64,000 bases of DNA from Haladaptatus sp. ZSTT2. GTDB taxonomy: Archaea; Halobacteriota; Halobacteria; Halobacteriales; Halococcaceae. Position 1 is the stretch's first letter. Each line of letters opens with the position of its first letter. Under the pieces are notes generated by a model. The model ran no database searches and had not been told where the DNA came from. It was given only the letters and a program-made list of their open reading frames with translations. Position numbers and translations under genes: made by a program. The DNA is taken from assembly GCF_037081775.1 (NCBI RefSeq), contig NZ_JBAMHQ010000001.1:2294001-2358000 (forward strand), written 5' to 3'. This document shows, one piece after another, positions 8,016-18,000 of this stretch.

Positions 8016-9595
8016 GGTTCGGTGGCCATGCCGGTGTCGCGCGGTTCGTAGGTCTCTGTTGCCCGCTCGTAGGCCGATGAGACGTTTATCTCGCCGTAGC
8101 CGCTCGCCGCATCCACCCCGTCTCTATCGATGTCGGTGGCCGAATCGGTGAGCAACGCGGTGATTTCGTCGCTCGACAGGCTCGGATACGCGGATTTCAA
8201 CAGCGCGGCCGACCCAGCGACGTAGGACGCAGATACTGAGGTTCCCGCAGAGACGCCCGCAATGTCGACGCCGCCGACGCCACCCGGCGCGACGAGGTCA
8301 ACGCCGGGGTCGCCCGCCGCGGTCGGCCCGCGCGAACTAAACGCGGCGACGGTGCCGTTTTCACTCGCCCCCACGGTCACCACCGACGGCGTGGTTGCCG
8401 GGGCAGCGAGGCTTCCCGCCGCGGTCGCATACGAGAGCGTGTGACTGGTCGAAAACAGGTTGAGCGTCGCGTTCCCGGTGGTGTCCTCGCCGTAGATAGC
8501 GACGTAGTACTTGCCTTCGGGCACCACCACGGAGATGCGCTCGACACCGTCTGTCCCTTCGCTGGTCGATTTGGCAACCACGGTGTCTTGGCCGCCGGTC
8601 TCACGAAGCAAGTAGAGGTCGTAATCTTCGCTCGTGTTCCACGTCAGCGTGAGGTGAACTTCGCCGCGGACGGGGTCGCCACCGGCGAGCGAGTTGCCTT
8701 CGACGCCGTCTGCAAACGCAACCCACGGTTCGTCTGTCGGCTGTAACTGCCCATGCCAGTGGCGCTCTGCGTAGTTTCCGGCGGAAGTGACGAACAGCAC
8801 CTCTTCGCTCGCGCGGGCAGCGATATCGTTGATTTCTGACTCGCGCTCCCCGTGGTCGAAGTAGCTGCCCGCATCGAGGATGATTTCCACCTTTGCGTCG
8901 AGCAGCCACGTCACCGCCGCGTCGTACTCGTCGGAGGTGGTCTCCGTGCCCACGTCAGCGAGATACAACGATGCATTGGGGGCGGTGTCCGCGACGATGC
9001 TCGCAACCGCCGTGCCGTGGGCGTCTACAGCGGGCGGCGAGTCTTCGGTCGAGAACGTCCGATACGCGCCGACGGAATCTGCGATTTCGGGGCTGCTCAC
9101 GCGAAAGCCCCGGCCGACGATACCAACGGTCACGTTCTCACCGGTGATGCCGTGGCGGTGTAACTCGGTCGCGCCAATCGTCTCGACGCCTGCAGCCACG
9201 CGATTTTTGAGTCGTGGCATGTGCGGTTGGCTCTCGATGAGGATGGTTTCGGTACTCGGGTCTCGAGAGAGCATGGTAATCTCGGAGTACGGAATCGAGC
9301 CGTGGAGATACTGGCTGCCTTTGCGCTCCTCTACGCGCTCTATCTGGAGGCTATGGCCCGTTGGCACTGGTGCGCCCTGTTTCAACATCACGACGACTTG
9401 CGCGTCGCGGTCTACCTGCTCGTGGCGAAACTCCTCTTCGACGGGGCGAAGCTGCTCTTCGAGTTGCGCAAGTCGCTCCTGACTCGGCCCGTCGAACTGG
9501 TCGCCCGTATCGAACACGAAACCGGGAGCGACGGCGACAGCCACCAGTGCGAACACCAGTGCAAAAACTGCAAACTGCCCCCCGCGCTCCCGCAT
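8012..9595 (-). CDS. S8 (subtilisin) family protein, catalytic Asp apparently absent
   Basis: 527 residues with an N-terminal signal-like hydrophobic segment (about 8-28), so probably exported. The subtilase fold is clear: the His block DAHGTAVAS near residue 192, the oxyanion-hole Asn in TSAGN near 272, and the Ser block GTSVSASYVAG with Ser near 453. An insert of about 300-380 resembles the beta-sandwich PPC domain (LTLTWNTSEDYDLYLL). At the first block the usual V-x-V-x-DTG reads VGIVGRGF near residue 161, with Gly where the catalytic Asp belongs. It may be inactive, weakly active, or use another acid. It follows the ArsR-type gene by 23 bases and is probably co-transcribed. Confidence 0.85.
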   Translation of the reverse strand: MRERGGQFAVFALVFALVAVAVAPGFVFDTGDQFDGPSQERLAQLEEQLRPVEEEFRHEQVDRDAQVVVMLKQGAPVPTGHSLQIERVEERKGSQYLHGSIPYSEITMLSRDPSTETILIESQPHMPRLKNRVAAGVETIGATELHRHGITGENVTVGIVGRGFRVSSPEIADSVGAYRTFSTEDSPPAVDAHGTAVASIVADTAPNASLYLADVGTETTSDEYDAAVTWLLDAKVEIILDAGSYFDHGERESEINDIAARASEEVLFVTSAGNYAERHWHGQLQPTDEPWVAFADGVEGNSLAGGDPVRGEVHLTLTWNTSEDYDLYLLRETGGQDTVVAKSTSEGTDGVERISVVVPEGKYYVAIYGEDTTGNATLNLFSTSHTLSYATAAGSLAAPATTPSVVTVGASENGTVAAFSSRGPTAAGDPGVDLVAPGGVGGVDIAGVSAGTSVSASYVAGSAALLKSAYPSLSSDEITALLTDSATDIDRDGVDAASGYGEINVSSAYERATETYEPRDTGMATEP

Positions 9596-9618
9596 ACCTA
9601 TACCCCCGTTATTAATCG

Positions 9619-10260
9619 TTAAATTCTTTCTCTTTTAGGTGTGCCCCGTTCGTTGACGTAGAGCCAGCCCGCGACGAGCGCGAGGACGAGCGCGCCACCG
9701 GCGAAGAACAACGCGCCGGGTGGCACGGCGTCGAAGAACGACAGCACACTTCCCGACGACCCGACCGAGTCGGGCACGCGCGGGAGGCTGCCGGGGCTGC
9801 CAACGCCAACGACGGTCGTTTGGACGAGCAGTTGGACGAGCAAGCTGGCGACGGCGAGCACGCCAACGGCGGCGAACAGCCGCTTTAACGAGTCGACGAA
9901 GCCGTCTTTTTTCTCTTCACGCCCGACGAACACTACGAGCGGTTCCTGTGCCGGGGCATAGACGTTCATCTCACGACCCTTTGGCGAATAGCGCATGTCC
10001 GCGACGCGAATCAGCCCCGCGTCGTCTAAGTTGGTGAGGTGATGGCGTACGTTCTGGAGCGAGGTTCCCACGGAATCGGCCAGCTCAGAGGCTGCTTGTG
10101 GCTCTTTGTGGAGTTCCGTGAGAATCGCCCGTGCCGTCTCGGAGGCGAGCGACGATAGCAGGTCACCCGCGTCCTCGTTGTCTAGCCAGAGCGTTCGCAG
10201 CTCGCCCTCTTGGTTCGAGAGAGCATCGCTGTCGGAGGGCATCAACCCTGACATTGTCAT
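9619..10260 (-). CDS. ArsR-type winged-helix protein with C-terminal membrane helices
   Basis: 213 residues. Residues about 35-100 form an ArsR-like winged helix (ARAILTELHKEPQAASELADSV, NVRHHLTNLDDAGLI). Two hydrophobic segments follow at about 137-158 and 185-207, so the DNA-binding domain would be cytoplasmic and membrane-anchored. Possible starts are ATG 10260 and, six bases on, 10254. A TATA-like element is not obvious. Immediately upstream of the exported subtilase on the same strand; the pairing suggests regulation linked to the cell surface, which is inference. Confidence 0.8.
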   Translation of the reverse strand: MTMSGLMPSDSDALSNQEGELRTLWLDNEDAGDLLSSLASETARAILTELHKEPQAASELADSVGTSLQNVRHHLTNLDDAGLIRVADMRYSPKGREMNVYAPAQEPLVVFVGREEKKDGFVDSLKRLFAAVGVLAVASLLVQLLVQTTVVGVGSPGSLPRVPDSVGSSGSVLSFFDAVPPGALFFAGGALVLALVAGWLYVNERGTPKRERI

Positions 10261-10322
10261 GGATACGGTGTGGAGCCATATTAAGCCCCATTGCCACTCG
10301 TCTGTTATCGTGAACGTTCGCC

Positions 10323-11810
10323 TCAGGCGTTGAGGCGCTCGCGTAACAGCTTGTTGACGGTTCCGGGGTCTGCACTGCCGCCGGTTTTCTGCATCACCTG
10401 CCCGACGAGGAAGTTGAGCGCGCTCCCCTCGCCGCTGTGGTAGTCGGAAACGGCGTCTTCGTTCTCCTCGATGGCCGCCTCGACTGCCTGCTCGACCTCG
10501 CCCGTATCGGCCTTACCGAGGCCTTCTTGCTCGACGATGGTGTCGGGGTCTGTGCCCTCGTCGAGCATCGCTCGGATGACGGTTTCCTGGGCGTGTTTGA
10601 CCGTGATTTCTTCGGTGTCGACGAGTTCGATGAGTCGCATGAACTCGTCTAAGCGGTCTGCAACGTCCGTAATCGCCATGTCGCGGTAGTTGAGTTCGCC
10701 AAGCAGGTTGTCCGCGACCCACGTCGCCGCGAGGTCGGGGTCGAACTCGGTGGCGACCTGCTCGTAGAAGTCTGCCACCTGCTTCGTCGACGTGAGTTTC
10801 GAGGCGGCTTCGGCGGAGAGGCCGTACTCCACCTGGAACCGTTCGCGGCGGGCGTGTGGGAGCTCTGGGATGTCGAGTTCTGCTTTCCAGTGGGCGACTT
10901 GCAGCGGCGGCAGGTCTGCTTCACCGAAGTAGCGGTAGTCTTTTTCCTCCTCTTTCGAGCGCATCGAGACGGTGATGCCGCGCGATTCGTCCCAGTGGCG
11001 GGTCTCCTGTTCGACCTCGCGCCCGCGCATGACGGCGTTCTTCTGGCGGGTGACTTCGTAGGCAAGCGCCTTCTCTGCGCCCTTGTGACTGGAGATGTTC
11101 TTCACCTCGGTGCGGTTCGCGGCGGCGAGGTTCTCGTCGCTAATCGACCCGTCGGCTTCGACCTTGTCCGCGCCGATGAGCGAGATGTTCGCGTCGATGC
11201 GCAGCGAGCCGTCGCGCGTGGAGTCGAACACGCCGAGGTAGTCGAGCACTTCCTCTAGCTTCTTCAGGAAGGCGCGCACCTCGCCCGGCGAGCGGAAGTC
11301 GGGCTTGGTTACGATTTCCATGAGCGGCGTGCCCGCGCGGTTGTAGTTCACGAGGACGTAGTCTGCGGTGTCGATGGAGCCGCCGACGTGCTGGAGGCTG
11401 CCGGGATCTTCCTCAAGGTGGGCGCGCTCGATGCCGATGACGCGTGCGTCGCCTTTGACGTTCACTTCGAGTTCGCCGTCTTGGCAGATTGGCGCGTCGT
11501 ACTGCGTAATCTGGAAGTCTTTGGGCAGGTCGGGGTAGAAGTAGTTTTTCCGGTGGAAGGTGGTCTCTTCGGGAATGGTCGCCTTCAGCGCCTTGCCGAT
11601 TTTGACGGCGGCTTCGACGGCTCCCTCGTTGAGGACGGGCAGCGCCCCCGGGAGGCCAAGACAGACGGGACACGTGCGCGAGTTTGGCTCCGCGTCGGCG
11701 GCGTCGGTCGAACACCCACAGAAGATTTTCGTGGCAGTCTCTAGCTGGACGTGGACCTCTAACCCAATCACGACGGCGAGGTCCTGCGTCTCGGCAGCTT
11801 GTGCGGTCAT
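10323..11810 (-). CDS. gatB: Aspartyl/glutamyl-tRNA amidotransferase subunit B
   Basis: 495 residues, full length. The N-terminal GLEVHVQLET, the cysteine set around CGCSTDAADAEPNSRTCPVCLGLPG, the FYPDLPKDFQITQYD block, and the C-terminal YqeY-like tail (LNFLVGQVMQKT) identify GatB. With GatA and GatC it converts Glu-tRNA(Gln) or Asp-tRNA(Asn) to the amidated form; GatA and GatC are not in this window. Start ATG 11810, with CTTTAG about 30 bases upstream on the reverse strand acting as a plausible TATA for a leaderless message. Single gene with its own promoter. Confidence 0.96.
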   Translation of the reverse strand: MTAQAAETQDLAVVIGLEVHVQLETATKIFCGCSTDAADAEPNSRTCPVCLGLPGALPVLNEGAVEAAVKIGKALKATIPEETTFHRKNYFYPDLPKDFQITQYDAPICQDGELEVNVKGDARVIGIERAHLEEDPGSLQHVGGSIDTADYVLVNYNRAGTPLMEIVTKPDFRSPGEVRAFLKKLEEVLDYLGVFDSTRDGSLRIDANISLIGADKVEADGSISDENLAAANRTEVKNISSHKGAEKALAYEVTRQKNAVMRGREVEQETRHWDESRGITVSMRSKEEEKDYRYFGEADLPPLQVAHWKAELDIPELPHARRERFQVEYGLSAEAASKLTSTKQVADFYEQVATEFDPDLAATWVADNLLGELNYRDMAITDVADRLDEFMRLIELVDTEEITVKHAQETVIRAMLDEGTDPDTIVEQEGLGKADTGEVEQAVEAAIEENEDAVSDYHSGEGSALNFLVGQVMQKTGGSADPGTVNKLLRERLNA

Positions 11811-11936
11811 TAGCCGCGATTTGACGGCTGGCGGCTAAAGACTAACGGGAACGGCCGGCCGCCGGATTTGGAATCTCGTCCAACTTTCGTCCGCATATTA
11901 TGTGGTTATATCAACATTATCTCTGGTGGCTGAATA

Positions 11937-11947
11937 TTCTTATATAC
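11937..11947 (+). promoter_or_regulatory. Promoter of the DUF3100 operon
   Basis: CTTATATAC at about 11939-11947 is a good archaeal TATA box, about 43 bases before ATG 11989, predicting a leader near 20 bases. The region around it (11880-11950) is AT-rich. Confidence 0.5.
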
Positions 11948-11988
11948 TAGTGTGATAACCTCACAACTCACACGAGAAAAAGTAACAC

Positions 11989-12840
11989 ATGACTTCTGAC
12001 TCATCACGGTGGGAGCCAATCCGCACCGCCGGGCGCTGGTCTGCACACCTGCGGACCCACGGAACCGTTTTCGCAATCGTCGTCGTCGCAGAACTCATCG
12101 GAACACAGGTCTTCCCCCTCGGACCGGGGCAGGTCGTTTTACTCCCGATGCTGTTCGCCGTCATCTTCGGCATTCTGCTCAGCTACAGCGTGCTCGGCAA
12201 AGTCGTCGAGCCGCTTCGCAACGTCGTTTCGAAGGACGTGAGCAAGATTGCCTCGCCGCTGCTCATCATCGCGCTCATGCCACTCGGCGTGAAGTACGGC
12301 TCACTCGTCGCCCCTGCCTTCTACAGTCTCGTCGAAGCAGGCCCGGCGTTCGTCCTCCAAGAGTTCGGCAACCTCGCCACGATTCTGTTCGCGCTGCCAC
12401 TCGCCCTTGCGCTCGGACTGAAGCGCGAAGCAATCGGTGGGGCAGTGAGCATCGCTCGGGAGCCGACCCTCGGCGTCATCACCGACAAGTACGGAATCGA
12501 CTCGGCTGAGGGCCGTGGCGTTCTCGGTACCTACATGACCGGAACCGTCCTCGGCACCGTCTTCTTCGGCATCCTCGGCGGGTTCGCCCCCGCAACGGGC
12601 CTGCACCCACTGTCGCTGTCGATGGCCTGTGGGATGGGGTCTGCGAGCATGATGACGGCGTGTTCGTCGTCACTCGCAAACGTCGTCACGACCGTCCCCA
12701 AAGAGGACATCCTCGCATTTGCAAGCACGAGCAACCTGCTGACCGGCATCACGGGCCTGTACATGGTGCTGTTCATCGGTCTGCCGGTCATCAACCGACT
12801 CTATGCGAAACTCGCTCCGCTGTTCGGAGGTGACGACTGA
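11989..12840 (+). CDS. DUF3100 family membrane permease
   Basis: 283 residues, eight or more hydrophobic helices starting at about residue 26. The conserved stretch HPLSLSMACGMGSASMMTA and a REPTLGVITDKYG loop are typical of DUF3100 proteins. The family is uncharacterised, but its topology is that of a transporter. It overlaps the next gene by one base (TGATG) and stands with a second small membrane protein and an M20 amidohydrolase, which suggests import of an amide- or peptide-linked substrate that the hydrolase then cleaves. That role is inferred from the operon, not known. Confidence 0.82.
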   Translation: MTSDSSRWEPIRTAGRWSAHLRTHGTVFAIVVVAELIGTQVFPLGPGQVVLLPMLFAVIFGILLSYSVLGKVVEPLRNVVSKDVSKIASPLLIIALMPLGVKYGSLVAPAFYSLVEAGPAFVLQEFGNLATILFALPLALALGLKREAIGGAVSIAREPTLGVITDKYGIDSAEGRGVLGTYMTGTVLGTVFFGILGGFAPATGLHPLSLSMACGMGSASMMTACSSSLANVVTTVPKEDILAFASTSNLLTGITGLYMVLFIGLPVINRLYAKLAPLFGGDD

Positions 12841-13298
12841 TGGAAACCTCAGAGTTCACCACAGAATCGCTGAAAATGTTGCTCGTCATTGGTTTCCTTA
12901 CGCTCACGGCGAACACCATCGCCACGGACACCGGCCCGATTGCGGCCCTCCCGGGAATGCTCATCATCATCGCCATCGGCCTCGCCGCACTCTTGCTCGG
13001 GCGGGTCGTTCCGCTCGACCTTCCGGCGTTCGCCTACGCCATGATAATCTCGTTCTTGCTGGCGATTCCGTTTTCGCCAGTGCAGGGCGTGTTTCTCGAA
13101 TACGTAGAACGGATCGGCTTCCTCGCTACGACGACGCCGATTCTCGCCTACGCCGGACTCTCGATTGGTCTGCAGACCGGGCGCATGAAAGAGGTGAGTT
13201 GGAAGCTCGTCATCGTCGCCGTGTTCGTCTTCTTCGGGACGTTCTTCGGCTCTGCCCTCATCGCAGAACTCATCTTGAGCGCACAGGGGATTATCTGA
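12840..13298 (+). CDS. Small membrane protein, predicted partner of the DUF3100 permease
   Basis: 152 residues with about five hydrophobic segments (roughly 13-28, 33-53, 59-80, 95-115, 120-145). I do not recognise a named family. ATG 12840 overlaps the DUF3100 stop by one base and the stop is directly followed by the GTG of the amidohydrolase, so all three are translationally linked. The tight coupling suggests it is the second subunit of a two-protein transporter. Confidence 0.8.
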   Translation: METSEFTTESLKMLLVIGFLTLTANTIATDTGPIAALPGMLIIIAIGLAALLLGRVVPLDLPAFAYAMIISFLLAIPFSPVQGVFLEYVERIGFLATTTPILAYAGLSIGLQTGRMKEVSWKLVIVAVFVFFGTFFGSALIAELILSAQGII

Positions 13299-13299
13299 C

Positions 13300-14622
13300 G
13301 TGACCGACGCCCTCAAACGGCGCGTCTGTGCCGCTATCGACGACCACCGCGAGGAGATTATTGCACTCGCACAGTCGATTCAAGCCGAACCGGAACTCGG
13401 CTTCAAGGAAGTCGAAACCACGAAGAAGGTCGCCGCGGTGTTCGAATCGCTCGATTTAGAGGTGGAGACGGACATCGCCATCACCGGCGCTCGCGCTCGC
13501 GCTGGCTCTGGTGAGTTCACCGCCGCGGTGTTCGGCGAGCTCGACGCGCTCGTCAACCCCGAACACCCGCTCGCAGATCCCGAGACCGGCGCGTGTCACG
13601 CCTGTGGCCACCACGCGCAGGTGGCGAATTTGGCCGGCACGGCGTTCGGCCTCATCGCAAGCGACGTGGTAGACGAACTTGACGGCGAAGTCGAGTTCAT
13701 TGGCGTCCCCGCAGAGGAGTATCTCGACCTTGGCTATCGCCGCGAACTGGTCGAATCCGGTGACATCGAGTTTTTCGGCGGGAAACAGGAACTCATCCGT
13801 CGCGGCTATCTCGATGACATCGACATGGCGATGATGATGCACGCGGGCAGCGACGAACCCGACCGCGTCATCACGAGCAACTTCTCGACCAACGGGTTTG
13901 TGGGCAAATTCGTCACCTACACCGGGAAAGAAGCCCACGCGGGGGCCGCTCCCGAAGAAGGTATCAACGCGCTCAACGCCGCGATGATTGGGATGAACGC
14001 GGTTCACGCCCAGCGTGAGGTGTTCAAAGACGACGACGCCGTGCGCGTCCACCCGATTATCACGAAGGGTGGCGACGGCGTGAACGTCGTCCCGAGCGAC
14101 GTGCGCATGGAGTCGTACGTTCGGGCGAAAACGGTGGAAGCCGTCACGGAGGCAAACGAGACGGTCAACCGGGCGCTCACATCGGGCGCGCTCGCGGTCG
14201 GCGGCGACATCGAAATCAACGACTTCCCCGGCTACATGCCGCTTCGAACCGACCAGACCATCGTCTCAGCGTACGACGAAAACGCCCGCGAACTGGTGGG
14301 CGAGGATGCGGTCACACCGGGCCGTCCGCACATCACCGGTTCGACAGACATGGGCGACGTGACGCAGATTCTGCCGGGCATCCACCCGTGGACGGGCGGT
14401 TTCGAGGGCAGCGTCCACTCTCGGGAGTTCGGCGTCGTAGACGAGGAGATGGCGTACATCCTGCCGGCCAAACTCACCGCCTGCACGCTGGTTGACTTGC
14501 TCACCGACACCGAAGCCATGGACACCTTGCGGGCCGAAAAGGCCGAAAAACTCTCCTCCGACGAGTATTTGTCCATGATTCGGTCGATTCGAGCCGACGT
14601 CGCCGAATCCTACCGCGACTAA
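13300..14622 (+). CDS. M20 family amidohydrolase (AbgB/HipO-like)
   Basis: 440 residues, GTG start at 13300. The metal-binding CHACGHHAQ block is near residue 99, the catalytic Glu pair in VPAEEYLD near 138, and a dimerisation domain with KEAHAGAAPEEGINALNA near 205. This arrangement matches M20D aminoacyl/aminobenzoyl hydrolases, which cut amide bonds of N-acylated amino acids or p-aminobenzoyl-glutamate. No signal peptide, so cytoplasmic. It closes the operon after the two membrane genes, fitting uptake followed by hydrolysis. Confidence 0.9.
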   Translation: MTDALKRRVCAAIDDHREEIIALAQSIQAEPELGFKEVETTKKVAAVFESLDLEVETDIAITGARARAGSGEFTAAVFGELDALVNPEHPLADPETGACHACGHHAQVANLAGTAFGLIASDVVDELDGEVEFIGVPAEEYLDLGYRRELVESGDIEFFGGKQELIRRGYLDDIDMAMMMHAGSDEPDRVITSNFSTNGFVGKFVTYTGKEAHAGAAPEEGINALNAAMIGMNAVHAQREVFKDDDAVRVHPIITKGGDGVNVVPSDVRMESYVRAKTVEAVTEANETVNRALTSGALAVGGDIEINDFPGYMPLRTDQTIVSAYDENARELVGEDAVTPGRPHITGSTDMGDVTQILPGIHPWTGGFEGSVHSREFGVVDEEMAYILPAKLTACTLVDLLTDTEAMDTLRAEKAEKLSSDEYLSMIRSIRADVAESYRD

Positions 14623-14729
14623 TCGACTCTCCGATTTCACTGGTTATTTCCCCGAACCATCTCCAAACCTGTCATGTTTTTTCACAATGTCTGACGTATG
14701 TTTATGGGTGTAGAAAGGCGGGTATAAGT

Positions 14730-14999
14730 ATGACTCGCGGCAACCGTGTCGAGGAACTCGAAACGCGCGTGAAAGAACTCCAGGCCTCCGTCTCAGGGCT
14801 GACCGACGAACTCATCGAGACCAAAGAGCGTGTCAAAGCGCTCGAGGAGGAGGTACAACCAGAAGATCTGCTCGACCGGAAACTCACCCGAAAAACCGAA
14901 GCCGAGGACACCTCCGAAGCCACTAAAGGGCAGGAGAGCGAGGATGCAGACAGCACCGACGAGGAATCGACGCAGACGGACGACATCATCGTCGCATAA
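14730..14999 (+). CDS. Small acidic coiled-coil protein upstream of smc
   Basis: 89 residues. Residues about 5-50 form a heptad-like coiled coil (VEELETRVKELQ, TKERVKALEEEV) and the C-terminal half is a disordered acidic Ser/Thr/Glu/Asp tail. TTTATGG at 14700-14706 lies about 26 bases before the start, so the message is probably leaderless. A haloarchaeal family (DUF7518-like) often found before smc; function unknown. It ends 74 bases before smc and may share its transcript. Confidence 0.75.
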   Translation: MTRGNRVEELETRVKELQASVSGLTDELIETKERVKALEEEVQPEDLLDRKLTRKTEAEDTSEATKGQESEDADSTDEESTQTDDIIVA

Positions 15000-15073
15000 C
15001 ACAGCCGACCCCGTCGTCACCCAAGATTCCTGGCCGCGTCGCGCGCCAGCTATGCGCGACATCTCGCTGACCT

Positions 15074-18000
15074 ATGCATATCAAAGAAATCGTCCTTGAC
15101 AACTTCAAAAGCTTCGGGCGCAAGACGCGCATTCCGTTCTACGAGGACTTCACCACGGTCTCTGGCCCGAACGGGTCGGGGAAGTCGAACATCATCGACA
15201 GCGTGCTGTTCGCCCTCGGACTCGCTCGAACGCGCGGTATTCGCGCGGAAAAACTGACTGACCTTATCTACAACCCCGGCGACGACGGCGACGCCCGCGG
15301 CGACGAAACCCGCGAAGCCAGCGTCGAAGTCGTCCTCGACAATTCAGAGCGGACGCTCAGCCGTCAACAGGTCGTGAGCGCCGCTGGCACCGAGAACATC
15401 GGTGAAGTAGACGACATCTCCATCCGTCGACGGGTGAAGGAGACGCCCGAGAACTACTATTCGTACTACTATCTGAACGGCCGTTCGGTGAACCTTTCTG
15501 ACATTCAAGGGCTGCTCGCCCAAGCGGGCATCACACCTGAAGGCTACAACGTCGTCATGCAGGGCGACGTGACCGGCATCATCCAGATGACGCCGTATGA
15601 ACGACGGGGCATCATCGACGAAATCGCCGGTGTGGCCGAGTTCGACGCGAAAAAAGACGCCGCCTTCGAGGAACTCGAAGTCGTCAAAGACCGCATCGCA
15701 GAAGCCGAACTCCGCATCGAAGAAAAACAGGCCAGACTCGACCAGCTCAAAGACGAACGCGAGACAGCGCTCGAATACAAGGGCTATCGCGAAGAGAAAC
15801 AGGAGTACGTAGGCTACCTGAAAGCCGCGGAACTCGAAGACAAGCGCGCGGAGTTAGCGAAAACCGAAAAGCGCATCGAGCGCCACGAAAAGAAGCTCGA
15901 ATCGCTCCAGTCCGACTTAGACGAAAAGCAGGGCCGTGTGCTTCGCTTAGAGGAAGAACTCGAAACCCTCAACGCCGAAATCGAGACGAAAGGCGAAGAC
16001 GAGCAACTGCGAATCAAGCGCGAAATCGAGGAGGTCAAAGGCGAAATCGCCCGCCTCGAAGACGCCATTTCGGCGGCCGAAGAACGGATTCAAGAGGCAG
16101 AACAGCGCCGCCGCGAGGCGTTCATCCAAATCGACCGTAAACAGGAGACGGTCGATGACGTCGAAAGCGAAATCCGCGAGACGAAAGTCGCAAAGGCCTC
16201 CGTCGTTGCTGAGATTCAGCAACACGAAGCCAACCTCGCAGAGTTGCAGGCAGAAATCGACGCGGTGGACACCGAGTACGACGAGGTGAAAGCCGAACTG
16301 ACCGAGAAACGCGAGGCCTTGGAAGAAGCGAAGACGGCGAAAAACGCCACCCAACGCGAGCAAGACCGACTGCTCGACGAGGCACGACGGCGCTCGAACG
16401 AGCAGGCAGAAAAGCAGGCAGAAATCGAGACCGTTCGCGAGGAGGTTCCCGCGCTCAAAGCCGCCGTCCGCGACTTAGAGGACGAACTTGAGAAGGCGAA
16501 GAAGAATCGGGAAAACATCTCACAGGTCGTAGACGACCTCAAACAGCAAAAACGCGAGTTGCAAGACGAATTAGACGAGGTCGAACAACAACTGCGCGCC
16601 CGCCAACAGGAGTACGCAGAACTCAACGCACACGCAGACGAGTCCGGCGATTCGTCTTATGGGCGCGCAGTCACGACCATCCTGAACGGGGACCTCGATG
16701 GGGTTCACGGCACGGTTGGCCAACTCGGCGGCGTCTCCCAGCAGTATGCGACGGCGTGTGAAACCGCCGCAGGAGGCCGACTCGCGCACGTCGTCGTCGG
16801 TGACGACGGCATCGGTCAGCGGTGTATCGAGTACCTGAAACGCCGGAACGCGGGTCGCGCGACGTTCTTGCCCATCAACAAGATGCACACGCGGCGCTTG
16901 CCGAGCGTGCCGAACCACGACGGTGTCGTTGACTTCGCCTACAACCTCGTTGACTTCGACAAAGAGTACGCGGGCATCTTCTCGTACGTCCTCGGCGACA
17001 CGCTTGTCGTGGACTCCATCGAAACCGCCCGCGACCTGATGGGTGATTTCCGACTCGTCACGCTCTCTGGCGAACTCGTCGAAAAGAGCGGCGCGATGAC
17101 CGGTGGGTCGTCCAGTGGCTCGCGCTACTCGTTTTCGAAATCCGGCAAGGGCCAACTCGAACGCGTCGCGGAGAAAATCGCCTCGCTCGAAGACGAGCGC
17201 CGGGAGTTGAACGAGGAGATTCGTGGCGTCGAAGAGCGCCTTGACGACGCCCGTGACCGGAAAACGGACGCGACCGACCAAGTCCGGGACATCGAAGCCG
17301 ACGTAGAGCGCGTCCAAGGTGAACTCGACAGCACGGACGAGCGCATCGAAGCGCTCGAAGCGCGCATCACGGAAATCGAGAGCGAGCGCGAAGACGTAAA
17401 CGAGGAGATGCAGTCGCTCGAAGCCGACCTGACGGCCCACGACGAGCGCATCGCGGAGATTGAGTCGGCCATCGCGGAGCTGGAATCGGAACTCGCAGAC
17501 TCGAAGATTCCACAGCTCACGAACGAGATGGACGAGATTCGCGCGAGCATCGAGGAGTACGAGGCTCAACAGGACAAGTTCGACGCGCGGCTCAACGAAC
17601 TCGGCTTGGAGAAACAGTATGCAGAGGAGTCCATCGAAGACCTCCATGGCGAAATCGAGTCCGCCCAGAACAAGAAGGCAGACCAGCAAGAGCGGATTGC
17701 CGACCTCGAAGGCAAAATCGAAGACCAGCACGCCGTTCTCGAAGAAAAAGAGAGCCAAGTCGAGGACTTAGAAGACGAACTCGCAGACCTCAAAGCAGAG
17801 CGCGAGGAACTCAAAGGCGACCTCAAGGCAGCCAAACAGACCCGCGACGAGGCCCGCGAGAAGGTTTCAGGGGTCGAATCCAAACTCGACAGCGCGAAGA
17901 GCGCCGCAGACCGCCTCGAATGGGAGGTTGACGAACTCGCCGCGCAGGTGGGTGAGTACGACCCCGAGGAGATTCCAGACCACGACGAGGTCAAACGCAC

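Noticed and set aside
16571-17758. 395-codon reverse frame antisense to smc
   Set aside because: Arises from the coiled-coil codon pattern of smc; no domain is visible.
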